Source: Polynucleobacter cosmopolitanus (lineage in GTDB: Bacteria; Pseudomonadota; Gammaproteobacteria; Burkholderiales; Burkholderiaceae). From it: a stretch of DNA of 64,000 nt. A program made the position numbers and the translations under genes. The notes beneath the pieces were generated by a model, which worked only from the letters and a program-made list of their open reading frames with translations, ran no database searches and had not been told where the DNA came from. Shown piece by piece: positions 50,236 to 60,513 of the stretch (positions are counted from its first letter, which is position 1; each line of letters opens with the position of its first letter). The DNA is taken from positions 773,374-837,373 of the forward strand of contig NZ_NJGG01000001.1 of NCBI RefSeq assembly GCF_002224225.1. Reading direction: 5' to 3'.

Positions 50236-51063
50236 ATGCTTGCATACCGTCACGCCTTCCATGCTGGTAACCATGCTGATGTTTTAAAGCACTGCGTGCT
50301 TCAGCAAATTTTGCTCTACATGAATCAAAAAGATAAACCTTATTGGGTCATCGATACTCATGCAGGAGCGGGCATGTATTCACTTGAATCAGAGTACGCC
50401 AATACCAAAGGTGAATATCACAACGGTGTGGCTCGTTTGCAGGGTCGCGATGATTTGCCGCCGATATTGCAAGATTATTTGGATTTGGTGAAGGTATGCA
50501 ACAACAAGGGTGAGTGGACTTTATATCCCGGTTCTCCTGAAATCATTCGTCGCACCATCAGAGCAGAAGATCGGATGCGCTTATTTGAGCTACATCCAAC
50601 CGATCATGATTTACTTGCTGAACACTTTGATCGTGATCGCCAAGCAAAAATATTCAAGAGCGATGGCTTTGCCGCGCTCAAGGCTTTATTGCCACCACCA
50701 ACCAAGCGCGGACTTATTTTTATGGACCCGCCTTATGAGATTAAGAGCGATTATGCCAAGGTGATCACCGCGCTTGAAGATGGCTTAAGTCGCTTTGCTG
50801 AAGGGGTTTATGTGGTTTGGTATCCGATACTGACCAGAGGAGATCACATTCCACTGGTAGAGTCGATGAGAGCGCTTTCAGAAAAAACCTTGAATGTTTC
50901 AATCACTGTGCAAGAGCCTGATGAAAGAGGCTTTGGCATGTTGGGCAGTGGTTTGTGTGTGATCAATCCACCGTGGGTGTTAAAAGAAAAACTTGAAAAC
51001 ATCCTACCTTATTTGGTAGATGCTTTGGCACAATTCGATGGCGCTCATTACGAGCTTTCATAG
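50236..51063 (+). CDS. rlmJ: 23S rRNA (adenine2030-N6)-methyltransferase
   Basis: RlmJ methylates A2030 of 23S rRNA. The 275 residues start MLAYRHAFHAGNHADVLKH, with VIDTHAGAGMYSL as the SAM site and FMDPPYEIKSDY as the catalytic DPPY motif. The enzyme ends with ENILPYLVDALAQF. Convergent with a LysR-type gene. Confidence 0.94.
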   Translation: MLAYRHAFHAGNHADVLKHCVLQQILLYMNQKDKPYWVIDTHAGAGMYSLESEYANTKGEYHNGVARLQGRDDLPPILQDYLDLVKVCNNKGEWTLYPGSPEIIRRTIRAEDRMRLFELHPTDHDLLAEHFDRDRQAKIFKSDGFAALKALLPPPTKRGLIFMDPPYEIKSDYAKVITALEDGLSRFAEGVYVVWYPILTRGDHIPLVESMRALSEKTLNVSITVQEPDERGFGMLGSGLCVINPPWVLKEKLENILPYLVDALAQFDGAHYELS

Positions 51064-51081
51064 CTAAATGTTTGTGCAGCT

Positions 51082-52023
51082 TTAGATCTGGTAATCGACG
51101 CTTTCACCTAACATGGCCTGATCCACTAATTTACGTGTCAGGCTTGGCGAAAATAATTCAATGAATGTGTAAACAAACGAGCGCAAATAAGCATTTTGCT
51201 TTAGTGCAATTTTTGTCACATTGTTACCAAACAAGTGTCCTGCTGGAATAGCTCTTAAATTTTTATCGCGTTCTGCATCGTAGGCAACGCCCGCCACAAT
51301 GCCAATGCCCATACCTGTTTCAACATAAGTTTTGATCACATCAGCGTCAATCGCTTCTAAAACCACATCTGGTTTTAAGTGTTTGCTGTCAAAAGCTTTG
51401 TCTATTTTTGAGCGACCAGCGAATGCTTTGTCATAGGTGATGATGGGGTATTCCGCCAAGTCTTCGAGTGAGATGTTCTTTTTTGAGAGCAGGGGATGTT
51501 CGGATTGAACGGCGATCACGTGTTGCCATTGATAACCAGGCAGCGTGAGCAATCCCTCAACATCGGATACACCTTCTGTAGCGATCGCGATGTCGGCTTG
51601 ATCATGGAGCAACATGTCTGCAATTTGTTGAGGACTTCCTTGTTGGATGCTGACCCTGACTTTGGGGAAGCGCTTGGTGAATTCCGTTAACACCTTGGGT
51701 AAGGCATACCTTGCTTGGGTATGCGTCGTTGCAATCACAAAGTTGCCCTGGTCTTGAGCAGCAAAATCTTTGCCGACTCTCTTCAAGCTCTCAACTTCAA
51801 CCAGGATTCTTTCAATTGAAGTTAGTATCCGCTTACCTGGCTCGGTAAGATTTCTAATCCTTTTGCCGTGGCGGCGAAAAATATCAACGCCTAACTCGTC
51901 CTCAAGCTCCAAAATCGCTTTGGATACGCCGGGTTGAGATGTGAACAAGGTTTTGGCCGCTTCAGTCAGGTTGAAATTCTGACGGACAGCTTCTCTGACA
52001 AATTTGAATTGATGTAGATTCAT
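51082..52023 (-). CDS. LysR-type regulator, CysB/Cbl class
   Basis: A 313-residue LysR protein. MNLHQFKFVREAVRQNFNLTEAAKTLFTSQPGVSKAILELEDELGVDIFRRHGKRI is the CysB/Cbl form of the helix-turn-helix, and the effector domain (FVIATTHTQARYALPKVLTEFTKRFPKV, TGMGIGIVAGVAYD) also matches. CysB controls sulfate uptake and cysteine synthesis with N-acetylserine, Cbl sulfonate use; the two cannot be separated here. An 11-bp inverted repeat lies just upstream. Confidence 0.9.
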   Translation of the reverse strand: MNLHQFKFVREAVRQNFNLTEAAKTLFTSQPGVSKAILELEDELGVDIFRRHGKRIRNLTEPGKRILTSIERILVEVESLKRVGKDFAAQDQGNFVIATTHTQARYALPKVLTEFTKRFPKVRVSIQQGSPQQIADMLLHDQADIAIATEGVSDVEGLLTLPGYQWQHVIAVQSEHPLLSKKNISLEDLAEYPIITYDKAFAGRSKIDKAFDSKHLKPDVVLEAIDADVIKTYVETGMGIGIVAGVAYDAERDKNLRAIPAGHLFGNNVTKIALKQNAYLRSFVYTFIELFSPSLTRKLVDQAMLGESVDYQI

Positions 52024-52039
52024 GGCCGGATGCCCTTAT

Positions 52040-52066
52040 ATGTATTTAATCGTATATTAAATACAT
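52040..52066. promoter_or_regulatory. Inverted repeat upstream of the CysB-type gene
   Basis: ATGTATTTAAT (52040-52050) and ATTAAATACAT (52056-52066) are perfectly inverted with a CGTAT spacer, 17 bp before the LysR-gene start. This position suits autorepression by the LysR protein. Confidence 0.55.
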
Positions 52067-52146
52067 TCTATATGCTTTTTAGAAATTAAGGGGTATGTGA
52101 GCTACTTCTTCTGTTGAAGGTACTTTATTTGTACTGGCGGGACTTT

Positions 52147-53307
52147 TTAAACCTTAGATACCCATCGAATGCCGGCAATCGCCAAGATGAAGTAAATCAG
52201 AGCGGGAATGACAGCGCTCAAGAATGGTGGCCAGGCTCCCAGTAAGCCGGCGTGTGAGAACAAGCTATTAAACAACTGGAAACTGATACCCAGCATGATG
52301 CCGCCGAAGACTTTATAGCCAATACCACCAGATCGGGTTTGTAGGTAGGCAAATGGCAAAGCCAATGCCAGCATCACCAAAATTGTGAATGGATAAATGA
52401 CTTTTTTCCAGAAAGAAATCGCATAGCGTTGATAGTCTTGCTTATTCTCTTGAAGGTGGTTGATGTAGCTGAATAAATTGATGATGGATAGGCGATCAGG
52501 CTTGATCAATAAAGCGCCCAATAATGCTGGGCTGACTTCTGTTTCAATGTCCAAAGAATCAGCACGCTTGATGGTGGTTGAGAAGCTTGGATCTAAGCGA
52601 TTGGATGAATTGATTTCAGTGAAACGTGTTTCAGTAACTTTGTTTAAACGCCAGACACCGCTGCCAACAAACTGAACTGTTTCAGCAGTACGACTCAATA
52701 GTAGGCGGTATTCGCCGTCAAACTCATACATTCGAAAGCCACGAATGATTTCATTGGTTTCTAAAGAGCCCACATTGATGTAACGAATTCCTTTTTGAAC
52801 TTGGCCTCTACCATCGTCGCCCCTGAGCTTGTCTTTGATCCAAGCCCCTGAACGAAACTCCAAAACTTCTTTGCCCTGATTAAGAGCGCTTAAGCGCACA
52901 TTCTTTGAAAAGCCTTCACTCATGGGTCCTAGAACTTCGCTCATCAATAAGATCAAGAAAGCAATTGGTATTGCAATTTTCATCAAAGTGACCAAAGCTT
53001 TTTTGGTGTCAAGACCCGCAATGCGCAAGATGGTGTATTCAGATTGTGCGGCCATATTAGCCATGACATAGATGCCAGCTATCAATCCTGCAATTGGCAT
53101 GATTTCAACCAGGCGACTTGGCACTCTGAGAAGAACTGTGATGAATGCGAGCAACACTGTGTAGGTATTGGTGGTGTCACCCATCTCAGCAATGAAATCA
53201 AAAAATATGAACAATGAAATCAAAGCAAACAAAATAAAAACAAACGCCAAATAAATTTGTTTTGCTAAATAACGTTCGTAAACGAGTGGAAAGAGCTTAT
53301 GCCACAT
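52147..53307 (-). CDS. lptG: LPS export permease LptG
   Basis: LptG pairs with LptF in the LptB2FG transporter that pulls LPS from the inner membrane. The 386 residues show an N-terminal helical part (YERYLAKQIYLAFVFILFALISLFIFFDFIAEMGD), a periplasmic beta domain (residues 130-270) and two C-terminal helices with YPFTILVMLALALPFAYLQTRSGGIGYKVFGG. It follows lptF by 2 bp. Confidence 0.93.
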   Translation of the reverse strand: MWHKLFPLVYERYLAKQIYLAFVFILFALISLFIFFDFIAEMGDTTNTYTVLLAFITVLLRVPSRLVEIMPIAGLIAGIYVMANMAAQSEYTILRIAGLDTKKALVTLMKIAIPIAFLILLMSEVLGPMSEGFSKNVRLSALNQGKEVLEFRSGAWIKDKLRGDDGRGQVQKGIRYINVGSLETNEIIRGFRMYEFDGEYRLLLSRTAETVQFVGSGVWRLNKVTETRFTEINSSNRLDPSFSTTIKRADSLDIETEVSPALLGALLIKPDRLSIINLFSYINHLQENKQDYQRYAISFWKKVIYPFTILVMLALALPFAYLQTRSGGIGYKVFGGIMLGISFQLFNSLFSHAGLLGAWPPFLSAVIPALIYFILAIAGIRWVSKV

Positions 53308-53309
53308 AT

Positions 53310-54437
53310 TTATTGCCCCCCATTTTGTTTAGGGGAGCTTTTACTAAGAGTCCATTTTTTATAGCGACCAAATAATGTGATCGATCTATTTTGGCGATAG
53401 ATAATCAGAGTGAGGCCAATCAATGCGATCACCACATGAAGGAGCCACCATCCGATAGAGAATGAAAGCTTGCCTGTGCTGACCCATGCCTGCATTAATT
53501 TGAGTAAATTGGAATAAGTGAAATACAACAAAACAGCCATGATCAGGGCTGTGTATCGGCCTCTGCGGGGATCCATGTATGACAGCGGAATGGCAATGAT
53601 TGCAAATACAAAGACCATCAACGGTAAGCCAATGCGCCAAAGAATTTCACCAAGGTGTGCTTTATTAAGATCCTGAATCAAAACCCATGCAGGCAAAGTT
53701 CTTGGGCCATTGATGATGGGGTCGACCACTTTGTCTTCGAGCTTGACAGTGTATTTATCAAATTCGGTGATTCTAAAATCAGTGTTGCCAGGAGTTCCTT
53801 CATAGCGTCTGCCAGTTTCGAGGACCAGTTGCTTTTCGCCACTGGTCAGATTTTGAATAAAACCCTCTTTGGCCACAGCCACTAATTGACGTTCTTTACC
53901 AAAGTCAGTCACAAAAACATTTTTGATCACATCTGTTTCTGGATTCATGCTCTCAATAAAAAACACACGATTATTGCCAGAGGATTCTCGAAATTGGCCA
54001 GGGGCTAACATTGAAATATCATCACGTTGCTGAAAGCGCTGTTTGATGGTGGCTGATTTTTCGCTGGCCCAAGGAGAGGCAAAAATAGAAAGCACAGCAA
54101 TCGCCACTGCAATGGGTGCTGTGAAATTTAAGATGGGGCGCAGAATTTTCAATAAGCTAATGCCTGCAGATTGCCAAATGACCATTTCCGAGTCTTTGTA
54201 CCAACGGGTCAAGACCATCAAGATCGCCACAAAAACCGAAGCGGTTAATAAGATTGGCAGGTAATTGATCATGCCAAGACCAATTAAAACCAGGGCATCT
54301 TTTGGGTTGGCGGTGCCGCTGGCAGCGTTTCCTAAAACCCTGATCATTAAATTGGTTAAAACGAGCGTGACCAAAACCATGAACACCACACCTGTGGTGA
54401 AATTGAGTTCTTGTCGAAGGGCTCTTTTAAAGATCAT
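53310..54437 (-). CDS. lptF: LPS export permease LptF
   Basis: The partner of LptG. IFKRALRQELNFTTGVVFMVLVTLVLTNLMIRVLG opens the first membrane segment, and a periplasmic domain (GQFRESSGNNRVFFIESMN) and EILWRIGLPLMVFVFAIIAIPLSYMDPRRGRYTALIMAVLLYFTYSNLL follow. The frame extends to 54500, but the ATG at 54437 gives the standard N-terminus (375 residues). It is divergent from pepA, with 74 bp between starts. Confidence 0.92.
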   Translation of the reverse strand: MIFKRALRQELNFTTGVVFMVLVTLVLTNLMIRVLGNAASGTANPKDALVLIGLGMINYLPILLTASVFVAILMVLTRWYKDSEMVIWQSAGISLLKILRPILNFTAPIAVAIAVLSIFASPWASEKSATIKQRFQQRDDISMLAPGQFRESSGNNRVFFIESMNPETDVIKNVFVTDFGKERQLVAVAKEGFIQNLTSGEKQLVLETGRRYEGTPGNTDFRITEFDKYTVKLEDKVVDPIINGPRTLPAWVLIQDLNKAHLGEILWRIGLPLMVFVFAIIAIPLSYMDPRRGRYTALIMAVLLYFTYSNLLKLMQAWVSTGKLSFSIGWWLLHVVIALIGLTLIIYRQNRSITLFGRYKKWTLSKSSPKQNGGQ

Positions 54438-54511
54438 AAAAAGCGAAGCTGGGCGATAATGATTGTTATTAGAAACTTCCCGTGAGCTAAGTGAAAGCAA
54501 AGGAAATCCAC

Positions 54512-56062
54512 ATGGAATGTAGCACGAAAGTATTTGGAGAGGGCTCTTTAGGAATAAAGGCTCAAATGTCTACTGTCACTGGTTGCTTGGTATGGGCCTT
54601 TCCTGGCAGCCATATCAAGAATGCCAAGAAGTTATCTGGTGGCTTGGCAGCCTTGAATACAGCCACCCATGGGGCGATTGCAAGAGCGCTTGAGAGTAAA
54701 GATCTTGATACAACGGCTGGAAGTACTCTTTTGCTGAATGCTACAGATGCATGGACTAAATTAGGTCTTAAAGCTGATAGATTGTTATTGGTTTGTTGCG
54801 GTGAAGAGCTAAAGACCAAGCCAAAGCAGGGTGGTAACACTTGTTCTAAGTGGATTTCTGCCGGCTTAAAGTCTTTACTGGCCACCACAGCCAAGGATGC
54901 TGTTTGGGTGTTCGATGATTTTTCAGCCAAAGATGGTCTGACTCAAGTGCGCCTCTTGGTTCAATTGGCCCGTGAGCAAGTGTATAAATTTGGTGCGCGT
55001 CATCCTCAATTTAAAACCAAGCCTGTTGAAAAATCTCCATCCCTCAAGAAGCTAGTCATTGCCAGCATTGCGAAAAATAACAAAGCCGTGGCTGAGGCGG
55101 TTGCAGAAGGTCGTGCGATTGCCAACGGTATGGATCATGCCAAAGACCTTGGTAACTTACCTCCTAATATTTGTAATCCAACATATTTGTCCACAAGTGC
55201 TAAAAAATTGGGCAAAGAACTTGGCTTGAAGGTTGAGGTTTTTGGCCGTAAAGAAATTGAAGCTTTGAAGATGGGTGCTTTTTTAGCTGTCACTCAAGGC
55301 GCTGTGACTCCTCCTCAGTTCATTGTGATCCGTCATCAAGGTGGTCGCGCCACTGATGCACCAGTTGTGTTGGTGGGCAAGGGCATCACGTTTGATACAG
55401 GTGGTATTTCATTAAAGCCTGGTGAAGGCATGGATGAAATGAAGTACGACATGTGTGGCGCTGCATCAGTGATAGGCACGATGCGAGCAGTCGCCGAACT
55501 TAAGTTAAAGAAGAATGTGATCGGTGTTATTCCAACATGCGAAAACATGCCTTCAGGTCAAGCCACTCGTCCTGGTGACATTGTCACCAGCATGTCTGGT
55601 CAAACGATTGAGATCTTGAATACCGATGCAGAAGGTCGCCTCATTTTGTGTGATGCCTTGACCTATGTGGAGAGATTTAAACCTGCAGCGGTGATTGATA
55701 TCGCAACCTTGACGGGTGCTTGTGTGATTGCATTGGGTGCAGTTCACTCTGGCTTGTTCTCAGATGATGATGCCTTGGCTGAGAGTTTGCTCAGTGCTGG
55801 TCGCACATCACAAGACACTGTTTGGAGAATGCCTCTTGATAGCGCGTATCAAGAACAACTCAAATCTAACTTTGCTGATATGGCCAACATTGGTGGGCGT
55901 CCTGCAGGCAGCGTGACAGCAGCTTGCTTCTTGGCCAGATACACCGAGAAATACTCATGGGCGCATTTGGATATTGCAGGTACAGCCTGGAAGAGTGGTG
56001 CGGCCAAAGGTTCTACAGGTCGACCGGTGCCTTTGTTGGTGAACTATCTTTTGACAAAATAA
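54512..56062 (+). CDS. pepA: Leucyl aminopeptidase (cytosol aminopeptidase PepA)
   Basis: A 516-residue hexameric two-metal aminopeptidase of family M17. The C-terminal catalytic domain has [43 protein letters not shown] and the signature [10 protein letters not shown] with metal ligands. The frame reaches a GTG at 54491, but the ATG at 54512 has AAGGAA 8 nt upstream. holC follows 3 bp later, a common pair. Related PepA proteins also bind DNA. Confidence 0.94.
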   Translation: MECSTKVFGEGSLGIKAQMSTVTGCLVWAFPGSHIKNAKKLSGGLAALNTATHGAIARALESKDLDTTAGSTLLLNATDAWTKLGLKADRLLLVCCGEELKTKPKQGGNTCSKWISAGLKSLLATTAKDAVWVFDDFSAKDGLTQVRLLVQLAREQVYKFGARHPQFKTKPVEKSPSLKKLVIASIAKNNKAVAEAVAEGRAIANGMDHAKDLGNLPPNICNPTYLSTSAKKLGKELGLKVEVFGRKEIEALKMGAFLAVTQGAVTPPQFIVIRHQGGRATDAPVVLVGKGITFDTGGISLKPGEGMDEMKYDMCGAASVIGTMRAVAELKLKKNVIGVIPTCENMPSGQATRPGDIVTSMSGQTIEILNTDAEGRLILCDALTYVERFKPAAVIDIATLTGACVIALGAVHSGLFSDDDALAESLLSAGRTSQDTVWRMPLDSAYQEQLKSNFADMANIGGRPAGSVTAACFLARYTEKYSWAHLDIAGTAWKSGAAKGSTGRPVPLLVNYLLTK

Positions 56063-56065
56063 GTC

Positions 56066-56530
56066 ATGGCCAGAATCGATTTCCACAGTCAAGTTAACAA
56101 CAAGCCTCTGTACAGTTGTCGCTTGATCAGAAAGATCATGTTAAGCAAGCATGAAGAATTGCCCATGAGAAATATCGTGGTGGTTGGTTCTTCAAGTTTT
56201 TTAAAAGAGCTTGATCAGCAACTTTGGTCTTTCAGTTCAACAGAATTTTTGCCGCATGCATGGGGTAAAGATGATGTTGCCAATGAAACGCCAATTGTCT
56301 TTGTTGAAAGTTTTGAATCACCAGAATTAGATCATTTGCCGCATGGGGATGTTTTGATTCATGTGGGCCAGAATTTACCTGTTTCAGTAGAAGCGCTTGC
56401 ACAAAGATTTCCACGCATTGTTGAAATTGTTTCTACCGATGAAGCTGATCGTCAGGCTGGTCGTGAGCGTTATAAAGCTTATCGCGATCAAGGTCATGAA
56501 CTGCATAACTTTGATCAAACAGGTCAATAA
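56066..56530 (+). CDS. holC: DNA polymerase III chi subunit
   Basis: HolC links the clamp loader to single-strand-binding protein. The 154-residue protein has MARIDFHSQVNNKPLYSCRLIRKIMLSKHE..., FLPHAWGKDDVANETPIVFVES, and the final RERYKAYRDQGHELHNFDQ, all HolC marks. It begins 3 bp after the pepA stop. dnaE of the same holoenzyme is also in this window. Confidence 0.88.
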   Translation: MARIDFHSQVNNKPLYSCRLIRKIMLSKHEELPMRNIVVVGSSSFLKELDQQLWSFSSTEFLPHAWGKDDVANETPIVFVESFESPELDHLPHGDVLIHVGQNLPVSVEALAQRFPRIVEIVSTDEADRQAGRERYKAYRDQGHELHNFDQTGQ

Positions 56531-56586
56531 CTTATTTAGCTGTATATCTTCAATCATTCAACACCTGACACTTTAAGAACATTCAC

Positions 56587-57366
56587 ATGGCTTTGATGCA
56601 CCCTCAATTTGATCCAATTGCTATCAGCCTAGGGCCTATTGCGGTTCATTGGTATGGCTTGATGTACTTATTGGCGTTCGCTCAATTTTTACTCTTGGGT
56701 AAGTTACGCACCCAGCAAGCTCACTATCAGCACCTCAGTTACAAATACATTGAAGACCTTTTATTTGCAGGTGTGATCGGTGTGATTTTGGGTGGACGTC
56801 TGGGTTATGTGATTTTTTACATGCCGGCTCACTATTTGAGTCACCCATTAGATGCTCTCAAAGTTTGGGAGGGTGGCATGTCATTTCATGGTGGCTTCTT
56901 GGGTGTGCTTGTTGCCATGCTTTGGGCTGCTAAAAGAAACAAGCAGAGATTCTTTGAAGTAACAGATTTGATTGCCCCTTTGATTCCGTTTGGACTTGCA
57001 TTTGGACGTTTGGGTAATTTCATCAATGGTGAGTTGTGGGGAAGACCCACAGATGTGTCGTGGGGCATGATTTTTCCGCAAGCTGGCGATATGTTGGCAA
57101 GGCACCCATCACAGCTATATCAATTCATGGGCGAAGGCATGATTTTGGGAGTGGTGCTTTGGTGGTATGCCAGTAAAGCTCGGGGGATTGGTCAAGTATC
57201 TGGCTTATTCCTTTTGGGCTATGGCACCTTTAGATTTTTAGCAGAGTTTGCCCGTGAACCAGATAGCTTCTTGGGACTTTTGAGCCTAGGGCTCTCGATG
57301 GGGCAATGGCTGTCTTTACCAATGATTGCTTTTGGCATTTACTTGCTCAGTCGCAAGACTCAATAA
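56587..57366 (+). CDS. lgt: Prolipoprotein diacylglyceryl transferase
   Basis: Lgt attaches diacylglycerol to the cysteine of lipoprotein precursors in the inner membrane. The 259 residues contain seven membrane helices, the [14 protein letters not shown] start, [19 protein letters not shown], and the Lgt signature [23 protein letters not shown], plus HPSQLYQ. Alone, with its own leader. Confidence 0.95.
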   Translation: MALMHPQFDPIAISLGPIAVHWYGLMYLLAFAQFLLLGKLRTQQAHYQHLSYKYIEDLLFAGVIGVILGGRLGYVIFYMPAHYLSHPLDALKVWEGGMSFHGGFLGVLVAMLWAAKRNKQRFFEVTDLIAPLIPFGLAFGRLGNFINGELWGRPTDVSWGMIFPQAGDMLARHPSQLYQFMGEGMILGVVLWWYASKARGIGQVSGLFLLGYGTFRFLAEFAREPDSFLGLLSLGLSMGQWLSLPMIAFGIYLLSRKTQ

Positions 57367-57423
57367 ACTCAACAGGTATCTCGTGTCATCCTAGGTAATT
57401 TCCCTTTGCAAGGGTATTTACCA

Positions 57424-57461
57424 ATGTATTCAATAATGTATACAAAATATATTGAATGCAT
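57424..57461. promoter_or_regulatory. MatR-like operator overlapping the regulator start
   Basis: ATGTATTCAATA (57424-57435) and TATTGAATGCAT (57450-57461) are inverted with one mismatch, around a central TGTATACA palindrome (57437-57444). The core resembles the TTGTATACAA operator reported for Rhizobium MatR. The 3' arm covers the ATG at 57460. Confidence 0.6.
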
Positions 57462-58128
57462 GTCATTAAAAGTAGTTAAAACAGCCCTTTATATAGAAGT
57501 CACTGAGCAATTGCGCTCGATGATTGCTGGTGGTGTTTTATCTCCGGGAACTTGGATTGACGAGCAAAAATTAGCGGAGCAATTAGGGGTCTCTAGAACC
57601 CCCTTCAGAGAGGCCATCAGGATTCTGGCATCAGAAGGTTTGCTAAGAATAGAACCGCGCCGTGGTTGCTATGTCACGGAATTGACGGAAAAAGATTTAG
57701 ATGAAATCTTTCCTTTGATGGCGATGCTGGAAGGACGTTGTGTATTTGAAGCAGCATCCAAAGCAAATAAGCAAGATTTAGATGCTTTAGAGATCTTGCA
57801 TAAAAAACTCAAAGCATGTGCCGAAGATAAAGACATCGATCGCTACTATGCAACCAACAGAGAAATACATCTAGCGATTCAACATCTGGCTGGCAATGAG
57901 TGGTTAACTCAAATGGTTCATGATTTGAGAAGAATCTTGAATCTATCGCGTCATCGCAGTTTGCATCAGCGCGGCAGAATTGAAGAGTCTTGCAAAGAGC
58001 ATTTAGCGGTATTTGAAGCGCTGAAAGCAAGAGATGCTAAGAAGGCTGAAACCTTGATGAAAGATCACATCCAAAATCAACGCGAAGCATTGAGACACTT
58101 GAAGTTTGAGCAGAGGTTAACAGCATGA
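57460..58128 (+). CDS. GntR-family regulator (FadR/FCD type), MatR-like
   Basis: A 222-residue transcription factor. The GntR helix-turn-helix (SPGTWIDEQKLAEQLGVSRTPFREAIRILASEGLLRIEPRRGCYV) is followed by an FCD ligand domain of helices with metal-site histidines (NREIHLAIQHLAGN, HRSLHQRGRIEESCKEHLAVFEAL). Its stop overlaps the malonyl-CoA decarboxylase start (ATGA). By operon context it is the repressor of malonate use, and malonate or malonyl-CoA may be its signal. The ATG at 57460 is better than the longer frame at 57406. Confidence 0.85.
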   Translation: MSLKVVKTALYIEVTEQLRSMIAGGVLSPGTWIDEQKLAEQLGVSRTPFREAIRILASEGLLRIEPRRGCYVTELTEKDLDEIFPLMAMLEGRCVFEAASKANKQDLDALEILHKKLKACAEDKDIDRYYATNREIHLAIQHLAGNEWLTQMVHDLRRILNLSRHRSLHQRGRIEESCKEHLAVFEALKARDAKKAETLMKDHIQNQREALRHLKFEQRLTA

Positions 58129-59411
58129 TTTTGGATAATATGCTCAGAGCCAGGCACATGACTAAAACCATCAGTGCCACAAAAAAATTGCTATCTGAAC
58201 GCGGAGAGTCAAATGCTGCCAGCATGGCCAGTGATTTGATTGAAAACTTCAAAACGCTGGATGATGAACAAAAGTCTGAGTATTTTGTGCATTTGGCAGA
58301 AAAATTTAATCCAAGTCCGGCTGATGTGTTGAGTGCGGCCGAGTTGTACTCTCAAGAACCCACTGCAGATAATTTTGTTTGGCTCATGAAAGTATCTGAG
58401 TCACCAAGACAAGAACTCTTGCGTCGCTTAAATCGCGCTCCAGGTGGTACGCACACGATCATCAATATGCGCCATCAGGTACTCAAGTTACTGCCAAAGA
58501 AGCCGGAGTTGAAAGCCGTTGATGCAGACATGCAACATTTGTTGAATTCTTGGTTTAATCCAGGGTTCTTGAAAATGCATCAAGTGGATTGGAAGTCGCC
58601 AGCCCATATTTTAGAAAAGATCATTCAGCATGAGGCTGTTCATGAGATTGATGGTTGGGATGATTTGCGTCGACGCTTGCAGCCAGATCGTCGTTGTTTT
58701 TCTTTCTTTCATCCTCAGTTACCGGATGAGCCATTGATCTTTGTGGAAGTGGCACTCTTGCCAGATATTCCTGAGTCCATTGCGCCATTGGTGGATAAGA
58801 AATCTCCAGCGTTGGAGAGTAATCAATACAAGTGCGCTATTTTTTATTCAATCAGTAACTGTCAACCTGGTTTGCGCGGAGTTTCTATGGGGAACTTCTT
58901 AATCAAGCGAGTGGCTGAGAGTTTGAAGAAAGAGTTTCCAGCGCTCAAGACTTTTTGTACTTTATCGCCGATCCCAGGCTTGATGGAGTGGTTGAGCTCG
59001 CATGCGGACTTACCCCTAGATCATTTAAAACCTGCGGCTCTTGAGAAGTACCAGGAGGCCATTAAAGTCTTTAATTTAAAAGACAAATCTTGGCATGACC
59101 GCTTGCAAAATGGATGGCATCCAGACCTTTCATCCTTGAAGGAAAAGGAGGCCTTGATGGCTTTGTGCGCCATTTACTTGCTATATTACTCACCACGAAG
59201 AGGTGGTAATTCTGTGGCCAAGTTTCATCTTGGAAATGGCGCAAAATTACATCGAATCAATTGGTCTGGAGACTTATCTAAAAAAGCTATCAAGCAGTCC
59301 GCAGGTTTGATGGTGAATTACCTTTATGACCTTGATAAGGTTGAAGATAATCATGAGCGTTTTGTGAATGGTGAAGTGATTTATTCAAGAGCAGTTTCGC
59401 AGTTGGTATGA
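58125..59411 (+). CDS. matA: Malonyl-CoA decarboxylase
   Basis: The 428-residue enzyme turns malonyl-CoA into acetyl-CoA and CO2. The N-terminal helical domain (residues 10-130) is followed by the GNAT-like catalytic part with ILEKIIQHEAVHEIDGWDDLRRRLQPDRRCFSFFHPQLPDEPLIFVEVAL and FYSISNCQPGLRGVSMGNFLIKRV, then FCTLSPIPGLMEWL and an LYYSPRRGGNSVAKFHLGNGAKLHRINW end. The catalytic Ser/His are in these blocks. It starts inside the regulator stop codon. With the synthetase downstream it forms the malonate pathway. Confidence 0.92.
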   Translation: MILDNMLRARHMTKTISATKKLLSERGESNAASMASDLIENFKTLDDEQKSEYFVHLAEKFNPSPADVLSAAELYSQEPTADNFVWLMKVSESPRQELLRRLNRAPGGTHTIINMRHQVLKLLPKKPELKAVDADMQHLLNSWFNPGFLKMHQVDWKSPAHILEKIIQHEAVHEIDGWDDLRRRLQPDRRCFSFFHPQLPDEPLIFVEVALLPDIPESIAPLVDKKSPALESNQYKCAIFYSISNCQPGLRGVSMGNFLIKRVAESLKKEFPALKTFCTLSPIPGLMEWLSSHADLPLDHLKPAALEKYQEAIKVFNLKDKSWHDRLQNGWHPDLSSLKEKEALMALCAIYLLYYSPRRGGNSVAKFHLGNGAKLHRINWSGDLSKKAIKQSAGLMVNYLYDLDKVEDNHERFVNGEVIYSRAVSQLV

Positions 59412-59477
59412 GTTTCAATTTGATTTTGAAAGCAATGGTTGTTTGAAATACTCTAATTAAAGTACGAGGAGATAAAA

Positions 59478-60482
59478 ATGAAAAAATCAGTAAATGTAGT
59501 GGGTCGATTGACCTCCGTAGCAGGTGCAATAGCAGCCGTTGCTGCTGTGAGCTTATCAATGGGATCAACAGCGGTGATGGCTGATCCTAATTGGCCTAAT
59601 AAGCCAGTCACGATCATCGTGCCATTCCCAGCAGGTGGCGGTACTGATGCCTTCGCACGTCCTTTATCAACCATGATGAATAAATTGATGAACAAACAAT
59701 TCATTTTGGATTACAAGGGTGGTGCAGGTGGTACTTTGGGTGCCGGCGTTGCCGCTAAAGCAGCTCCTGATGGTTACACATTCTTCATGGGTGCGGTTCA
59801 CCATGCGATTGCTCCATCTATGTACCCAAAGCTAGACTATGATATTGAGAAGAGCTTCGTGCCAGTGGCTTTGGTGGCTGCTCCTCCACAAATCATCGTG
59901 GCAAGCCCAAAATTGCCAGTGAATGATTTAAAAGGTTTGATTGATTACGCCAAAAAGAATCCTGGTAAGTTGAATTTCAGCAGCGCTGGTAATGGCACAT
60001 CACACCATTTGGCTGGTGAGCAGTTCAAAGATATGAGCAAGACATTTATCACGCACATTCCTTACCGTGGCGCTGGTCCAGCATTGGTTGATTTGATGGC
60101 TGGTCAAGTAGACATCATGTTTGATGGTCTAGGTTCATCTGCTCAGCACATCAGAAGCGGCAAGATCAAGGCGATTGCAGTTGCTTCAAACAAACGCAAT
60201 CCTGCATTCCCAAATATTCCAACTGCAACAGAAGCAGGTTTGCCTGGTTATGAAGTCAGTAGCTGGTACGCCTTGTGGGCACCAAAAGGCACACCACAAC
60301 CAATCATCGACAAGATGACAGCTGAAGTAACAAGAGCGATGAACACACCTGAGCTAAAAACAATTTGGCTTAACAATGGTTCAGAAACTCCTACTTTGAC
60401 TGGTGATGCATTTGGTAAGTTCGTTAATGCTGAAATCAAGCGTTGGAACCAAGTTGTGAAAGCCTCTGGCGCCAAGATGTAA
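59478..60482 (+). CDS. Bug-type tripartite tricarboxylate transporter receptor
   Basis: A 334-residue periplasmic solute-binding protein of the Bug/TctC family. A signal peptide (ending SMGSTAVMA) is followed by WPNKPVTIIVPFPAGGGTDAFARPL, VAAKAAPDGYTFFMG, HIPYRGAGPALVDLMAGQVDIMFDGL and GLPGYEVSSWYALWAPKGTPQPIIDKM. It likely binds malonate because it stands between matA and matB. The membrane subunits TctA/TctB are not in this window; in this order of bacteria Bug receptors are often orphans. Confidence 0.9.
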   Translation: MKKSVNVVGRLTSVAGAIAAVAAVSLSMGSTAVMADPNWPNKPVTIIVPFPAGGGTDAFARPLSTMMNKLMNKQFILDYKGGAGGTLGAGVAAKAAPDGYTFFMGAVHHAIAPSMYPKLDYDIEKSFVPVALVAAPPQIIVASPKLPVNDLKGLIDYAKKNPGKLNFSSAGNGTSHHLAGEQFKDMSKTFITHIPYRGAGPALVDLMAGQVDIMFDGLGSSAQHIRSGKIKAIAVASNKRNPAFPNIPTATEAGLPGYEVSSWYALWAPKGTPQPIIDKMTAEVTRAMNTPELKTIWLNNGSETPTLTGDAFGKFVNAEIKRWNQVVKASGAKM

Positions 60483-60513
60483 TTAGCGTTTAACAATTTA
60501 AGTTGAGATTCAG

